From contig CADDYT010000065.1 of the NCBI GenBank assembly GCA_902810755.1, positions 1 to 33,907 of the forward strand: DNA of 33,907 bases, read 5' to 3'. The position numbers and the translations under genes are program-made. The stretch comes from Chloroflexota bacterium (GTDB taxonomy: Bacteria > Chloroflexota > Ktedonobacteria > Ktedonobacterales > Ktedonobacteraceae). The first letter of the stretch is position 1. The number at the start of each line of letters is the position of its first letter. The notes beneath the pieces were generated by a model. It was given only the letters and a program-made list of their open reading frames with translations. It was not told the DNA's origin and did no database searches. This document shows positions 19,142 to 27,207 of this stretch, piece after piece.

Positions 19142-19972
19142 ATGCCACAGAGTGGGGAGCAGGCGCGGCGGCGCCGGACCGGGGAGATGGAAGATGCTTA
19201 TGAAGGGCCATCGCCGTCTATTTATCCTGTCCGCAGCGAGCAAGCGGCGCCGGAGACCGATGATGCGTTTGATGATGGAGAAGCCGAGACAGGATCTGTA
19301 GTGCTGGACGATCCCCCTCGTCCACCCAACAGCGCGGTGAAGTTGCGCCCACTGCCGGGGCCAAACCGGGCAAATCGAGGCCCGGCAGGCGCGCCGGTGA
19401 CGCCTATTCCGCGCCGCACGGGGCAGCGGGCGGGTAAGGCAGCTACGACGGCGGGAACGCGCGCTTCGTGGCTCTATAACGAGCCGGACGAGAAACCGGC
19501 GCGGCGCGTCCACTGGCTGCTGCCGCTCGGCATTGGCATGATCGCCATGCTGCTGCTCTGGGTGGTTGGCTCGTCCGTGCTGGCCTGGGGACTGGACAGG
19601 TACGACGACCTGCGCTACGGCAATCCGCGCACCTACCAGATAGACGCGGTAGTCGGTCATGGTGACAGCACGCAACACCCCAGCCATTTTATTGCCATGA
19701 ACCTGCACGGGCAGGCCATCGTGATTGAATTCCCGGCGGGGAACCCGCAGAACGCGATGAGCTACGTCGTCCCCTACTACATCCGCCAGGTTGGCGGCGG
19801 ACAGGGTGGCGATCTCACGCCTGTAACGGTGACATTTCGCGATGTGAACGGTGACGGGAAGCCAGATATGCTCGTTCAGATCCTCTTCCGCACACAGGTG
19901 CAAACCTTCGTCTTTATCAACACCGGCACAAAATTCCGCCCCCCGACCAGCAAAGACGTGATTCACATGTGA
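19142..19972 (+). CDS. Single-pass membrane protein with FG-GAP/EF-like calcium motif
   Basis: This 276-residue protein has a long disordered, charged N-terminus (~120 residues, rich in Arg, Pro and Glu) on the inner side. One membrane helix follows (LLPLGIGMIAMLLLWVVG). The outer domain of ~125 residues contains DVNGDGKPD, a calcium-binding loop typical of FG-GAP/VCBS propeller repeats. Only one such motif is present, so this is a small or partial domain. The ATG at 19142 follows AAAAGGAG. Function is unknown; as the gene after an ECF sigma factor it could be a target or an unusual partner, but 310 bp separate them. Confidence 0.72.
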   Translation: MPQSGEQARRRRTGEMEDAYEGPSPSIYPVRSEQAAPETDDAFDDGEAETGSVVLDDPPRPPNSAVKLRPLPGPNRANRGPAGAPVTPIPRRTGQRAGKAATTAGTRASWLYNEPDEKPARRVHWLLPLGIGMIAMLLLWVVGSSVLAWGLDRYDDLRYGNPRTYQIDAVVGHGDSTQHPSHFIAMNLHGQAIVIEFPAGNPQNAMSYVVPYYIRQVGGGQGGDLTPVTVTFRDVNGDGKPDMLVQILFRTQVQTFVFINTGTKFRPPTSKDVIHM

Positions 19973-19983
19973 CCGGGATAGAA

Positions 19984-20346
19984 CTATCCAAAGATGCTGT
20001 GGTAGTGTTCGGCCATGAGGTCGGCGGGGAAGAGGCGCAGTAAGACGGGGATAGCCAGGATGAACGCGGCCCAGTCGAAGCCCGCGTCCAGCGGAATGCC
20101 CACGATACTGCCGACCAGGGGCAGGACCGTATTCATGACGAACTCGCCCAGCAGGTCGGGAAAGAACAGCACGACCAGCAGCAGGGCAATGGCGCCGAAG
20201 AACAGCGCCTTGCGCCAGAGGGTGATGCGCCGGTCGCTCACCAGCGAGCCGATAAATTTAAACGATTTGCCGATGTGCAGCAGCATTTGCAGGCGTTTAG
20301 GGTGTGCAAGCAGCCTTGCTCCTCTGTAAAGTTGTTCCTGTGTCAT
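19984..20346 (-). CDS. Small membrane protein of unknown function
   Basis: This is a 120-residue protein. A basic N-terminus (RGARLLAHPKRLQMLLHIGK) is followed by two or three hydrophobic stretches (LFFGAIALLLVVLFFPDLLGEF, NTVLPLVGSIVGIPLDAG, FDWAAFILAIPVLLRLF). The FPDLLGEF...LPLVGSIVGIPLDAG pattern faintly recalls the DUF1232 membrane family, but I cannot confirm this. The start has an excellent GGAGGAG site. It lies 77 bp downstream of the di-heme protein gene on the same strand and may be the last gene of that operon, although the strong site also suits independent translation. Confidence 0.7.
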   Translation of the reverse strand: MTQEQLYRGARLLAHPKRLQMLLHIGKSFKFIGSLVSDRRITLWRKALFFGAIALLLVVLFFPDLLGEFVMNTVLPLVGSIVGIPLDAGFDWAAFILAIPVLLRLFPADLMAEHYHSIFG

Positions 20347-20423
20347 GTATCATCTCCTCCTGTATTACTCTTTTTACGAGCGAAACACGATACAGGTTGC
20401 ATGTTTCTGGAACAGATATTCGA

Positions 20424-21407
20424 TCAATGCAGGAATGTAGGGATGAGCAACTGCGCCGCGTAGACGAGGTGCCAGACGGTCAGGCCGATGGTGAGCAGAG
20501 CGAGCGCGACATGGAAGACGCGCCAGTAGCGAATGACGTAGCGATAGAATTGCTCGCGCTGCATGGCCTTCCGCACGCGCTCCAGCTCTGAGATGTATTC
20601 CTGAGCGCCGGGCAGCAGAGCGCCGGGCCGGGTAAGATTGCTTTTTCTGTCGGGGATGAAGCGATACTGCGGCGCGTCGACGCTCAACTCCTGGGGTGTG
20701 GCCTCAAGCGAGATGTAGGCCAGGTCCCAGGGAGTATGCAGAGCCTGCTTCGATGGCTCGAATGGCAGGGGCGCGCGCAACCCCGGTACGAGCGAGGTAT
20801 CCCGATTGCTCGCAGTGCCTCCTGTAGAGAACGTTCGTACCTGCTCATTGTTATGAACGACGATCGCCTGCAACTGCTGTGAAATACGCTCGATGCGATC
20901 CTCACCCTGTTCGGTGAGAGCCTTGCGCACCTCGCGGGCGATGAGCCGGGGCATGACGCGATCAAGGGTGCGTCCGACGAAGCCGCTGATGACGAGGGCG
21001 ATCATGCTGTAGAGGGCATAGGTGCCGCTACGCGGGTTGAAGTTGCCGAAGGAATGCATGAAGAGCAGGGCAAGGCCGAGGATGCCCAGAAAGACGTGCC
21101 AGTTGAGCGCGGCGTTGAGCTGGCCGATAGCTCGCTTGCGCGCGCGGCGGCGAATGCTGTAAAGCGTCGCGGCCAGCACCAGGCAGATGGTGCCGACGAT
21201 GGCATAGCCGTAGCCCGCGATGCTATCGGGCGAGAGGTCGTTGCTGTGACGCACGTACCAGAGGAAGAAAGCGACACTCAGGCCGAGAATCAACAGCGTA
21301 AAGAGCAGGGCGAGCAGCCAGGAGCGACCGCCGGAGAAAAACAGCAGGGGGTAGCCTCTTTCTCCCTGTTCGTCACTGCCTGCGGTCTCGCGATATGCCG
21401 GGCGCAT
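20424..21407 (-). CDS. Di-heme b-type cytochrome membrane protein (inferred)
   Basis: This 327-residue protein has about five membrane helices and a soluble insert. Two helices each hold a His pair exactly 14 residues apart: His104/His118 (NWHVFLGILGLALLFMH) and His299/His313 (FHVALALLTIGLTVWH). That is the spacing used to hold two stacked b hemes in cytochrome b561-like, ferric-reductase-like and succinate dehydrogenase-type anchors. The soluble insert of ~140 residues between helices 4 and 5 is unusual. The start has GGAGGAG six bases before it and lies two bases after the stop of the 4Fe-4S gene, so the two are tightly coupled. It probably passes electrons from the FeS protein to an acceptor at or beyond the membrane. 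The quinone or metal acceptor is unknown. Confidence 0.72.
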   Translation of the reverse strand: MRPAYRETAGSDEQGERGYPLLFFSGGRSWLLALLFTLLILGLSVAFFLWYVRHSNDLSPDSIAGYGYAIVGTICLVLAATLYSIRRRARKRAIGQLNAALNWHVFLGILGLALLFMHSFGNFNPRSGTYALYSMIALVISGFVGRTLDRVMPRLIAREVRKALTEQGEDRIERISQQLQAIVVHNNEQVRTFSTGGTASNRDTSLVPGLRAPLPFEPSKQALHTPWDLAYISLEATPQELSVDAPQYRFIPDRKSNLTRPGALLPGAQEYISELERVRKAMQREQFYRYVIRYWRVFHVALALLTIGLTVWHLVYAAQLLIPTFLH

Positions 21408-21409
21408 GG

Positions 21410-21703
21410 CTACTCCTCCCGCCCGGAGCGCAGCAGGCGCACTTTGAGCCACATCATCATGGCGTCGCGATGCAGGCCAACGGGACACGGCGCAACGCAG
21501 GCTCCGCACTGGTAGCAGGCGCGAGCATAGCGCGCCACCGGCTTCGAGATCGGCCCGGAGAGCGTCTCGCGGTTCAACACGTCAATGGTGATGGGTTCGG
21601 CCAGGGCCGGGCAGACCAGCAGGCATTCGTTACAGCCGATGCACGCCTGCAACTCCTGCACCACCTGCGGCCCCGTCTTATGCAACAGCACGGAATCTCG
21701 CAT
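21410..21703 (-). CDS. Two-cluster 4Fe-4S electron-transfer protein (HdrC/GlpC-like)
   Basis: This 97-residue protein has two CxxCxxCxxxCP motifs: Cys21/24/27/31 (CIGCNECLLVCP) and Cys63/66/69/73 (CYQCGACVAPCP). They are about 32 residues apart, as in HdrC, GlpC and the FeS part of fumarate reductase-type chains. There is no flavin or transmembrane part, so it should shuttle electrons in the cytoplasm between its two operon partners: the FAD oxidoreductase upstream (29-bp gap) and the di-heme membrane protein downstream (two-base gap). The ATG at 21703 has GAGAACAGG before it. Family-level call; its exact partners are inferred from order. Confidence 0.88.
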   Translation of the reverse strand: MRDSVLLHKTGPQVVQELQACIGCNECLLVCPALAEPITIDVLNRETLSGPISKPVARYARACYQCGACVAPCPVGLHRDAMMMWLKVRLLRSGREE

Positions 21704-21732
21704 TGCCTGTTCTCTCTATCCTTTCCAGATGG

Positions 21733-23694
21733 CTAGTGCGCCGATGCGGTGCGCCTGGCGGTATCGCTTTTGCTGTGACCTCCGCCATGATTCGTGACAA
21801 CAGGCCGCCTCTCGCCATACGACCATAGATTGCGCAGTGGTCGCTTTTCTTTGCTATTGACATTGATAGCGGGCAGTTTGGCGCTGGCAGGCAGGAGTTT
21901 CTGCCCTGAAGAAGCTCGTCCGCGTGCGCTTCCCTGCGATAGCGGGCGCGGTTGGAATCGCTTGCTGCCGGATGGGCTGGCAGCAGGCCTGGCGACGGCA
22001 GGAAGGTTACCGGTGAAAGGGCTGATCTCTTCACTTTCCACAATGGCGAGCGGGGCCGTGTAACGCGGAATGGCAGCGGGAACGGCGAGCGAGGCAGGCG
22101 CCGGGACAGGCATGGGTGCAGGGACGGGTACGGTTGCAATGGCTGTGCGCAACGGCCCTGTTTCGGGCAGGCGGGCTGTTTTGCTTGCCTGTGCGGCTGG
22201 TTGTCCCTGTTTTACGCCTGGCATGGGAACGGGGGCAGCGGCAGGCAGCGAGGCGGTGGCCGACAGGACGCGCACAATGGACGCGCTTTTCCCTGTACTG
22301 GCGACGGGAGCCAGATCGGGCAACTTGCCGGTGGTCACGAGGTCGTGAGCGGCCTCCGAACGACGCTGCGAGAGGTAGGCGCGGGCATCGAGGGTGCCTT
22401 TGAGCAGCGCCTTTTTGATAGAGCCGACAGGCAGGCAATCGTCGACGATGCGCTTGATGGCCAGGCTATCGGGCTGTTTGGGGCCGAGCGAGAGGTAGCC
22501 AACGAGGCGATCTCCGGCAAGGGCCATCAGACGATAGCAACCTTTGCTGCTATCGGTCAGCGTGGTGATCTCGTCTGACCAGTACAGAGGGTTGCCGACG
22601 GTGAGCATGGAGAGTTCGCCCAGGTGCGTCGCGTGCCAGGGGACGCCGAAGGAAGAGGATTCTCTCTCGCTCTGTGATCCTCCTCTACGGTCGGATTGAC
22701 GACCTCCCAGGTCGTCGATCATGGCGGTGGCGGCGATGCGGCCTTCCAGCACGGCGGAATACCACTGAGCGCGCGGCTCGTAGCTGCCCGTCTGTGGATT
22801 TTTGAGCGCGGCAACGTCCCCGGCAGCGTAGATATTACGCACACTGGTGCGCAGGTGGTCATCGACCAGAATGCCGTTTTTGCATAGCATCGGCTCCGTG
22901 CAGTGTTGCGCCAGGGCCGCGTTGGGCCGCGTGCCGGTGCAGACCAGCACCATCTGGCAGGGAATCAACTGATTCTGGTTCGTAATCACTCCTGCGACCG
23001 CGCCCACCCTGCCGACGATGCCCGCGACCTCCGTTTCCAGATAGATTTTCGCGCCCGCCCGCTGGATGTGTTCCAGCACCAGGGACGACGCCGCTTGATC
23101 GAGGACGCGCGGCATGATGGTTGCGCTGCGCACGAGCCAGTGGACGCTAATGCCCCAGGTGAGCAAACCCATTACAGTTTCTATGGCATGCACGCCGCCG
23201 CCAATGACGACCGCCTGGCTGACTTCGCAGAGCCTGCGCCGCAGATCCAGATAGTCTGCGAGGCGGTGCAGAGTGAGAACGCCATCGAAGTCGCGGCCCG
23301 GCGTAGCGGCAGGCAGGCCATTGGGCTTACTGCCGGTGGCGATAAGCAGCGAGTTGTAGCCAAAGCCGCCCCCGCCCTCCAGACAGAGATACTTGCCCTG
23401 CGCGTTGATCGATTCGACGTGGGCCTGGATGACATGGATACGCTGCTCCCGTTCGGTGCCTGCCGGGTATGCCAGCAATTGCTCCCGCTCCAGTTTGCCC
23501 GTTGCGAACTGCTTGAGCGCGGGCGTATTGATCGTCGGATGGCACTGGTCGGTGATGATGACGATGCGCGCATCCGGCGCCAGTTGCCGCGCTTCCACCG
23601 CCGCCGTCAGCCCGGCAATGCCATTGCCGACAATGACGATATCGGCGCTCTCCACATACGATCTACTGATGCCTGCTTTGTTCTCTCTGCTCAT
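21733..23694 (-). CDS. FAD-dependent pyridine nucleotide oxidoreductase with long Pro/Ala-rich tail
   Basis: This 653-residue protein has a catalytic part resembling NADH-rubredoxin and nitrite reductase-type flavoproteins. It shows an N-terminal FAD dinucleotide fold (IVIVGNGIAGLTAA, Gly23-x-Gly-x-x-Gly28), an NAD(P)H fold (VVIGGGVHAIETVMGL, with Ala in place of the third Gly), the ATG motif (LLIATGSKPN) and the second FAD motif (NIYAAGDVA). No CxxC redox pair is present next to the flavin. After about residue 460 comes a ~190-residue low-complexity Pro/Ala/Val tail, probably disordered, unusual in this family. It starts 38 bp after the secreted-protein stop. It likely takes hydride from NAD(P)H and feeds the 4Fe-4S protein downstream. 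Confidence 0.9.
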   Translation of the reverse strand: MSRENKAGISRSYVESADIVIVGNGIAGLTAAVEARQLAPDARIVIITDQCHPTINTPALKQFATGKLEREQLLAYPAGTEREQRIHVIQAHVESINAQGKYLCLEGGGGFGYNSLLIATGSKPNGLPAATPGRDFDGVLTLHRLADYLDLRRRLCEVSQAVVIGGGVHAIETVMGLLTWGISVHWLVRSATIMPRVLDQAASSLVLEHIQRAGAKIYLETEVAGIVGRVGAVAGVITNQNQLIPCQMVLVCTGTRPNAALAQHCTEPMLCKNGILVDDHLRTSVRNIYAAGDVAALKNPQTGSYEPRAQWYSAVLEGRIAATAMIDDLGGRQSDRRGGSQSERESSSFGVPWHATHLGELSMLTVGNPLYWSDEITTLTDSSKGCYRLMALAGDRLVGYLSLGPKQPDSLAIKRIVDDCLPVGSIKKALLKGTLDARAYLSQRRSEAAHDLVTTGKLPDLAPVASTGKSASIVRVLSATASLPAAAPVPMPGVKQGQPAAQASKTARLPETGPLRTAIATVPVPAPMPVPAPASLAVPAAIPRYTAPLAIVESEEISPFTGNLPAVARPAASPSGSKRFQPRPLSQGSARGRASSGQKLLPASAKLPAINVNSKEKRPLRNLWSYGERRPVVTNHGGGHSKSDTARRTASAH

Positions 23695-23732
23695 GCTCTC
23701 TCGGTTCTACTGTGACCAACCATCGGCTCAGT

Positions 23733-24062
23733 TCAATCTACATCCAGCGCGACAAGGGTGCCGCCGGGGCCGTGAATATAGTACACATCGGTATGGGCGT
23801 GTTCACGCAGATGGCGTTGTAAGTGGGCAAGCGAGGCGCGGCAGTGGTTGCCGCATTGAAAGTGCAACTGTTGCCTGTCCGCCGTTGCCAGCACGAAATC
23901 CTCGCCGGGGCCAATCTGTATAATGTTGCCGTCTTCGTGTTCCACCTGCGTGCCGTGCGCCAGCACCGGGCCGATCACGGCCACCGCCCCCACGCCCGCC
24001 AGCGCCAGGCTGCCGATGAGGACGAAGACGAAGAACATAGCGGCTATCCGGGAAAACCCCAT
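23733..24062 (-). CDS. Small secreted or membrane-anchored Cys/His protein
   Basis: This 109-residue protein starts with a signal or anchor segment (IAAMFFVFVLIGSLALAGVGAVAVIG). It continues as a small outer domain with CGNHC at about residues 70-74 and several His (HLQRHLREHAHTDVYYIHG). The CxxHC and His cluster could bind a metal or heme, but CxxCH, the c-type heme site, is not present (CGNHC has the Cys pair one apart from that pattern). The ATG at 24062 follows GGAGCAGT. It is the first gene of the redox operon, so it may be the outer electron acceptor or an assembly factor. Family unknown to me. Confidence 0.7.
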   Translation of the reverse strand: MGFSRIAAMFFVFVLIGSLALAGVGAVAVIGPVLAHGTQVEHEDGNIIQIGPGEDFVLATADRQQLHFQCGNHCRASLAHLQRHLREHAHTDVYYIHGPGGTLVALDVD

Positions 24063-24246
24063 ACTGCTCCGTTTTCTAGTTTAGATTATTCAGATATATC
24101 ATCTACCTGCGGGTATTGTATATCAGCATGTATCAGTCCACGCTGACAACCCTGAAAATTAGCCAGAATGTCTTATTGCGGGGTTATGATTTTTCGGAAG
24201 GAGGCTTAAGAATCGGTTAGGATCGAGCAAAATGACCCGTTTTCTC

Positions 24247-24275
24247 TTGACACAACATCTTTTTCTCTGTATACT
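24247..24275 (+). promoter_or_regulatory. Strong sigma-70 promoter of the tetR gene
   Basis: TTGACA (24247-24252) and TATACT (24270-24275) are separated by 17 bp, close to consensus. Transcription would start near 24282, inside the palindrome that follows. Confidence 0.8.
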
Positions 24276-24293
24276 GCTTATCAAGCGATAGGC
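24276..24293. promoter_or_regulatory. TetR-type operator candidate at the tetR promoter
   Basis: The palindrome reads TTATC-AAGC-GATAG (24278-24291), directly after the -10 box and over the start point. The same TTATC-N4-GATA core recurs before the efflux gene (25055-25068). Autorepression is inferred. Confidence 0.55.
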
Positions 24294-24318
24294 TATTGAC
24301 AGAGGAGCGATAAGACAT

Positions 24319-25035
24319 ATGGTTCGCGGACAGAGGAGAAGCGTGGGGGAGTCGCAGTTTGAAGACGCGGAAGAGACCCTGCGCACCATCTTGCGCACGG
24401 CTCAGCAGTTGTTTATGGAGTTCGGCTATCGTGCCGTGACGACGCGGCAGATTGCCAGCGCCTGCGGGCTGACGCAGCCCGCGCTCTACCACTACTTTCA
24501 TGATAAGCAGGAGCTGTACGTGGCAATGATGCATGAAGAGGTGGCGAAGATGCGCGCAGCCCTGGAACGTATTGCGCGGCGCAGTGAAAGCGTCTCCGAG
24601 CGGCTACAGCGCATTGTGGTCTACCTGCTGAACAGCGGCCAGCACGACCTGGATATCATGCTGCACGATATCCGTCACGAACTTTCGGCGGAGGCGCGGG
24701 CAACGCTGGCGAACATCTTTCGGACGGGTATCGTCGCGCCCATCGCCACCGTCTTTGCCGCAGGGATCGAGGAGGGCTTGCTGCGCGACCGCGAACATGG
24801 CGGCGTGGATGCTATCACCGCTGCTTATCTGCTCTTGAGCATGATCGCGCGCCAGCCGGGCAGTGGAAGGCCCAACGAGCGCGAACGGGGCGAGCAGGCC
24901 GGGCAGCAGGGTCACAGCATTCTCTTTGCCGGTGATGAGCAGCGGGCCAGTATGATCGTGCGCGTCCTGCTCCATGGGCTGGCCTATCCTGACCGAGAGG
25001 TCAAGGATGCGCGGCAGTCACGTCCAGAGGCATAA
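24319..25035 (+). CDS. TetR-family transcriptional repressor
   Basis: This 238-residue repressor is expected to free its operator when it binds a small ligand. The TetR DNA-binding region covers about residues 20-66: TILRTAQQLFMEFGYRAVTT, then the helix-turn-helix (TRQIASACGLTQPALYHYFHDK). The rest is an all-helical ligand domain. The start has GAGGAG upstream. It lies 62 bp before a DHA2 efflux gene on the same strand and its promoter carries a palindrome that recurs before that gene, the usual layout of an exporter repressed by its own regulator. The ligand is unknown. Confidence 0.93.
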   Translation: MVRGQRRSVGESQFEDAEETLRTILRTAQQLFMEFGYRAVTTRQIASACGLTQPALYHYFHDKQELYVAMMHEEVAKMRAALERIARRSESVSERLQRIVVYLLNSGQHDLDIMLHDIRHELSAEARATLANIFRTGIVAPIATVFAAGIEEGLLRDREHGGVDAITAAYLLLSMIARQPGSGRPNERERGEQAGQQGHSILFAGDEQRASMIVRVLLHGLAYPDREVKDARQSRPEA

Positions 25036-25052
25036 AAAATTTTTTGTCGTTT

Positions 25053-25074
25053 GCTTATCGGATGATAAATAAGC
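25053..25074. promoter_or_regulatory. Second TetR-type operator candidate, before the efflux gene
   Basis: The palindrome holds TTATC-GGAT-GATAA (25055-25068) inside GCTTAT...ATAAGC (25053-25074). It lies 24 bp before the GTG start of the MFS gene. The core matches the site at the tetR promoter. Confidence 0.5.
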
Positions 25075-25097
25075 CTGTTTTCTCTGGGAGGTTTTTC

Positions 25098-26804
25098 GTG
25101 GCGACACCTGAATCTGAATATTCAGCACAAAAGCAGGAACAACGTAAAGATACCGTTGAGCTTGCGAACGTACAAACGGGTATGGAGACTGGCGGCAATG
25201 GCAGCAAAGGTGGGGAAGGCGGAGATCGCAACTACAAATGGAAGGTGATGGCCTCCGTTGTCTTCGGCACTTTCATGGTCATTCTCGATTCGACGGCGGT
25301 AAATGTCGCGCTGCCGACGCTGCAAAAAGTCTTTGCCTCTGGCGGCCAGAAGGCACCGGTTGACCAGGTAGACGGCGTGCTGACGGCCTATATTCTGGCG
25401 CTGGGCATCATCACGCCGCTGGCGGGCTATCTCTCCGAGCGTTTCGGCATCAAGCGGATGTACCTGGTCTCGCTCGGCCTCTTCGTGGCGGGGTCGCTGC
25501 TCTGCTCGTTCGCGCCCTCGCTGCCGCTACTGGTGGCTTTCCGCGCCTTGCAGGGACTTGGCGGCGGCATGCTTGGCCCGCTGGGCATCTCACTGCTTTT
25601 CGGAGCCTTCCCGGAACGCGAGCGCGGCCTCGCCTTCGGCGTTTATGGTATTCCGTTGATTGTCGCGCCGGCCAGCGGCCCCGTGCTTGGCGGCTACTTT
25701 GTGCAATATCTGGACTGGCGCTACATTTTCCTGATAAATATCCCCATCGGCATTGCCGGTATCGCTCTGGGCAGTTTCTGGCTGCGCGAACAGGTGCGCG
25801 GCACGGCGGCGAAGCTGGACATTCCGGGCATCATCCTCTCCACCATCAGCTTCGGCACCCTGCTCTACGCCATCCAGCGCGGCGGCAGCGATGGCTGGAC
25901 ATCGCCGCGCATTTTGACGCTGCTCAGCGTTGGCATTGTGGCCTTTCTCGCCTTCGTCATTGTCGAGCTGCGCGCTCGCGAGCCGCTGCTTGATCTGCGC
26001 CTCTTTCTGAAGCGCACCTACGCCTTCGCCAATATTGTGGGCTGGGTCAGTTCCATCGCCCTCTTCGGCGCGGAATTCCTGCTGCCCATCTACCTGCAAA
26101 GCCTGCGCGGCCAGACTCCCTTGCAGGCCGGTCTGCTCGTGTTGCCGCTTGCCATCTCTTCGGGCATCGTCACGCCCATCGCGGGCGCGCTCTACAACCG
26201 GCTCGGTGGGCGCTGGCTCATCCTCATCGGCAGCGTCCTGCTGGCAATCAATACGTGGGAACTGGCGCACCTGACCGTCGATACCTCGTTCCTGGAAGTC
26301 ATGCAGATCGTGGCTGTGCGCGGCGTTGCTCTGGGCTTCGTGCTGCAAACAACACTGACGACCGCGCTGCTCGGCCTCAAACCGGCGCAACTGCCCCGCG
26401 CCAGTTCGCTGCTCAACGCGACGCGCAACGTTTTCCAGTCCTTCGGCATCGCCATGCTCGGCGCGATCTTTACGCACCAGTTCACCGCGTACAGCGCGCA
26501 GACGATGCACGACCTGCACAATCCGGCCACCGGCATCGGGCAGCAGTTGCTCCACCTGGCGCAGAGCTTACAGCAGCACGGCCTGCCCGCAGCCGCCGCT
26601 CAGAGCGCGGCCCTCGGTCAGCTCCTCGCGCGGCTCATCCCGCTGGACTTCAATCAGGCTCTCAACGACGCCTACCTCGTCACCTTCTGGCTGGCCGTCG
26701 CGACCATCCTGCTGGCCTTCACCCTGCCCGGACGCCCGCGCAAGCAGGCAGAGGAGCATAAGCAAGATGACATAGCGATTGAGCAGGGTCTGAAGCAAGC
26801 ATAA
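25098..26804 (+). CDS. DHA2-family MFS efflux permease controlled by TetR
   Basis: This 568-residue 14-helix drug:proton antiporter-type permease opens with a hydrophilic N-terminus of ~50 residues. Helix 1 follows with VILDSTAVNVALPTL, then SERFGIKRMYL after helix 2, and the motif C-like GIPLIVAPASGPVLGG. The C-terminus is a charged tail (KQAEEHKQDD). The GTG at 25098 is the likely start because GGGAGG lies six bases before it; in-frame ATG and TTG codons further up have no site and would place translation across the palindrome. It is a paralogue of the permease at 9873. Expression is probably set by the upstream TetR; the substrate is unknown. Confidence 0.92.
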   Translation: MATPESEYSAQKQEQRKDTVELANVQTGMETGGNGSKGGEGGDRNYKWKVMASVVFGTFMVILDSTAVNVALPTLQKVFASGGQKAPVDQVDGVLTAYILALGIITPLAGYLSERFGIKRMYLVSLGLFVAGSLLCSFAPSLPLLVAFRALQGLGGGMLGPLGISLLFGAFPERERGLAFGVYGIPLIVAPASGPVLGGYFVQYLDWRYIFLINIPIGIAGIALGSFWLREQVRGTAAKLDIPGIILSTISFGTLLYAIQRGGSDGWTSPRILTLLSVGIVAFLAFVIVELRAREPLLDLRLFLKRTYAFANIVGWVSSIALFGAEFLLPIYLQSLRGQTPLQAGLLVLPLAISSGIVTPIAGALYNRLGGRWLILIGSVLLAINTWELAHLTVDTSFLEVMQIVAVRGVALGFVLQTTLTTALLGLKPAQLPRASSLLNATRNVFQSFGIAMLGAIFTHQFTAYSAQTMHDLHNPATGIGQQLLHLAQSLQQHGLPAAAAQSAALGQLLARLIPLDFNQALNDAYLVTFWLAVATILLAFTLPGRPRKQAEEHKQDDIAIEQGLKQA

Positions 26805-26813
26805 CTGCCTCTC

Positions 26814-27074
26814 TTACTGAGGAGTAGGATTGATCTGGTCAGGTGTGACAGGTTTGATGAGGCCGATCAAGATCATGATAATGCCGATGATGATAACGAG
26901 GATGCCAACGCCGACCAGCACGCCTTCGAGGGAACGCACGCCGGTATTGAGCAGTAAACCGATAGCGAGCAGAATGATGCCAACTGCCAGGGTGATGAAG
27001 CCTCTGGGAATAAAGCGTCTCTTTTTTTCCTGCTCGGCCTGCTGTAAGAGTTGCGGGTTGTTCAAATCCGACAT
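26814..27074 (-). CDS. Small two-helix membrane protein
   Basis: This 86-residue protein has a charged N-terminus (PQLLQQAEQEKKRRFIPRG) and two Ile/Leu/Val/Gly helices (ITLAVGIILLAIGLLLNTG and GVLVGVGILVIIIGIIMILIG). It ends in a Pro/Thr-rich tail. The ATG at 27074 follows AAAAGGAG; the frame is open further up without a site. It is convergent with the MFS gene, with nine bases between the stops. Unknown function. Confidence 0.72.
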   Translation of the reverse strand: MSDLNNPQLLQQAEQEKKRRFIPRGFITLAVGIILLAIGLLLNTGVRSLEGVLVGVGILVIIIGIIMILIGLIKPVTPDQINPTPQ

Positions 27075-27099
27075 ACTCACGCTCCTTTTGCTCTCATAT

Positions 27100-27113
27100 G
27101 TTCGCAAGCGAAC
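27100..27113. promoter_or_regulatory. Palindrome before the two-helix protein gene
   Basis: GTTCGC-AA-GCGAAC is a perfect 6-2-6 palindrome, 26 bp upstream of the start at 27074. A possible operator; no regulator is assigned. Confidence 0.35.
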
Positions 27114-27207
27114 GATAATCCTGTTCAGATCATAGCTGCCGCGAGCGAATTGCGCAAGCAAGCCGGTGGCCGGTCATGGCAGCGGTTTTTTTCTACTACA
27201 ATCGCTG

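Noticed and set aside
22903..23715. Open frames opposite the flavoprotein (also 21952-22578)
   Set aside because: Shadow of the FAD gene; composition is not protein-like.
25590..26555. 321-codon frame opposite the second MFS gene
   Set aside because: Gln/Asp/Arg-rich shadow of a membrane protein gene; no start signal.
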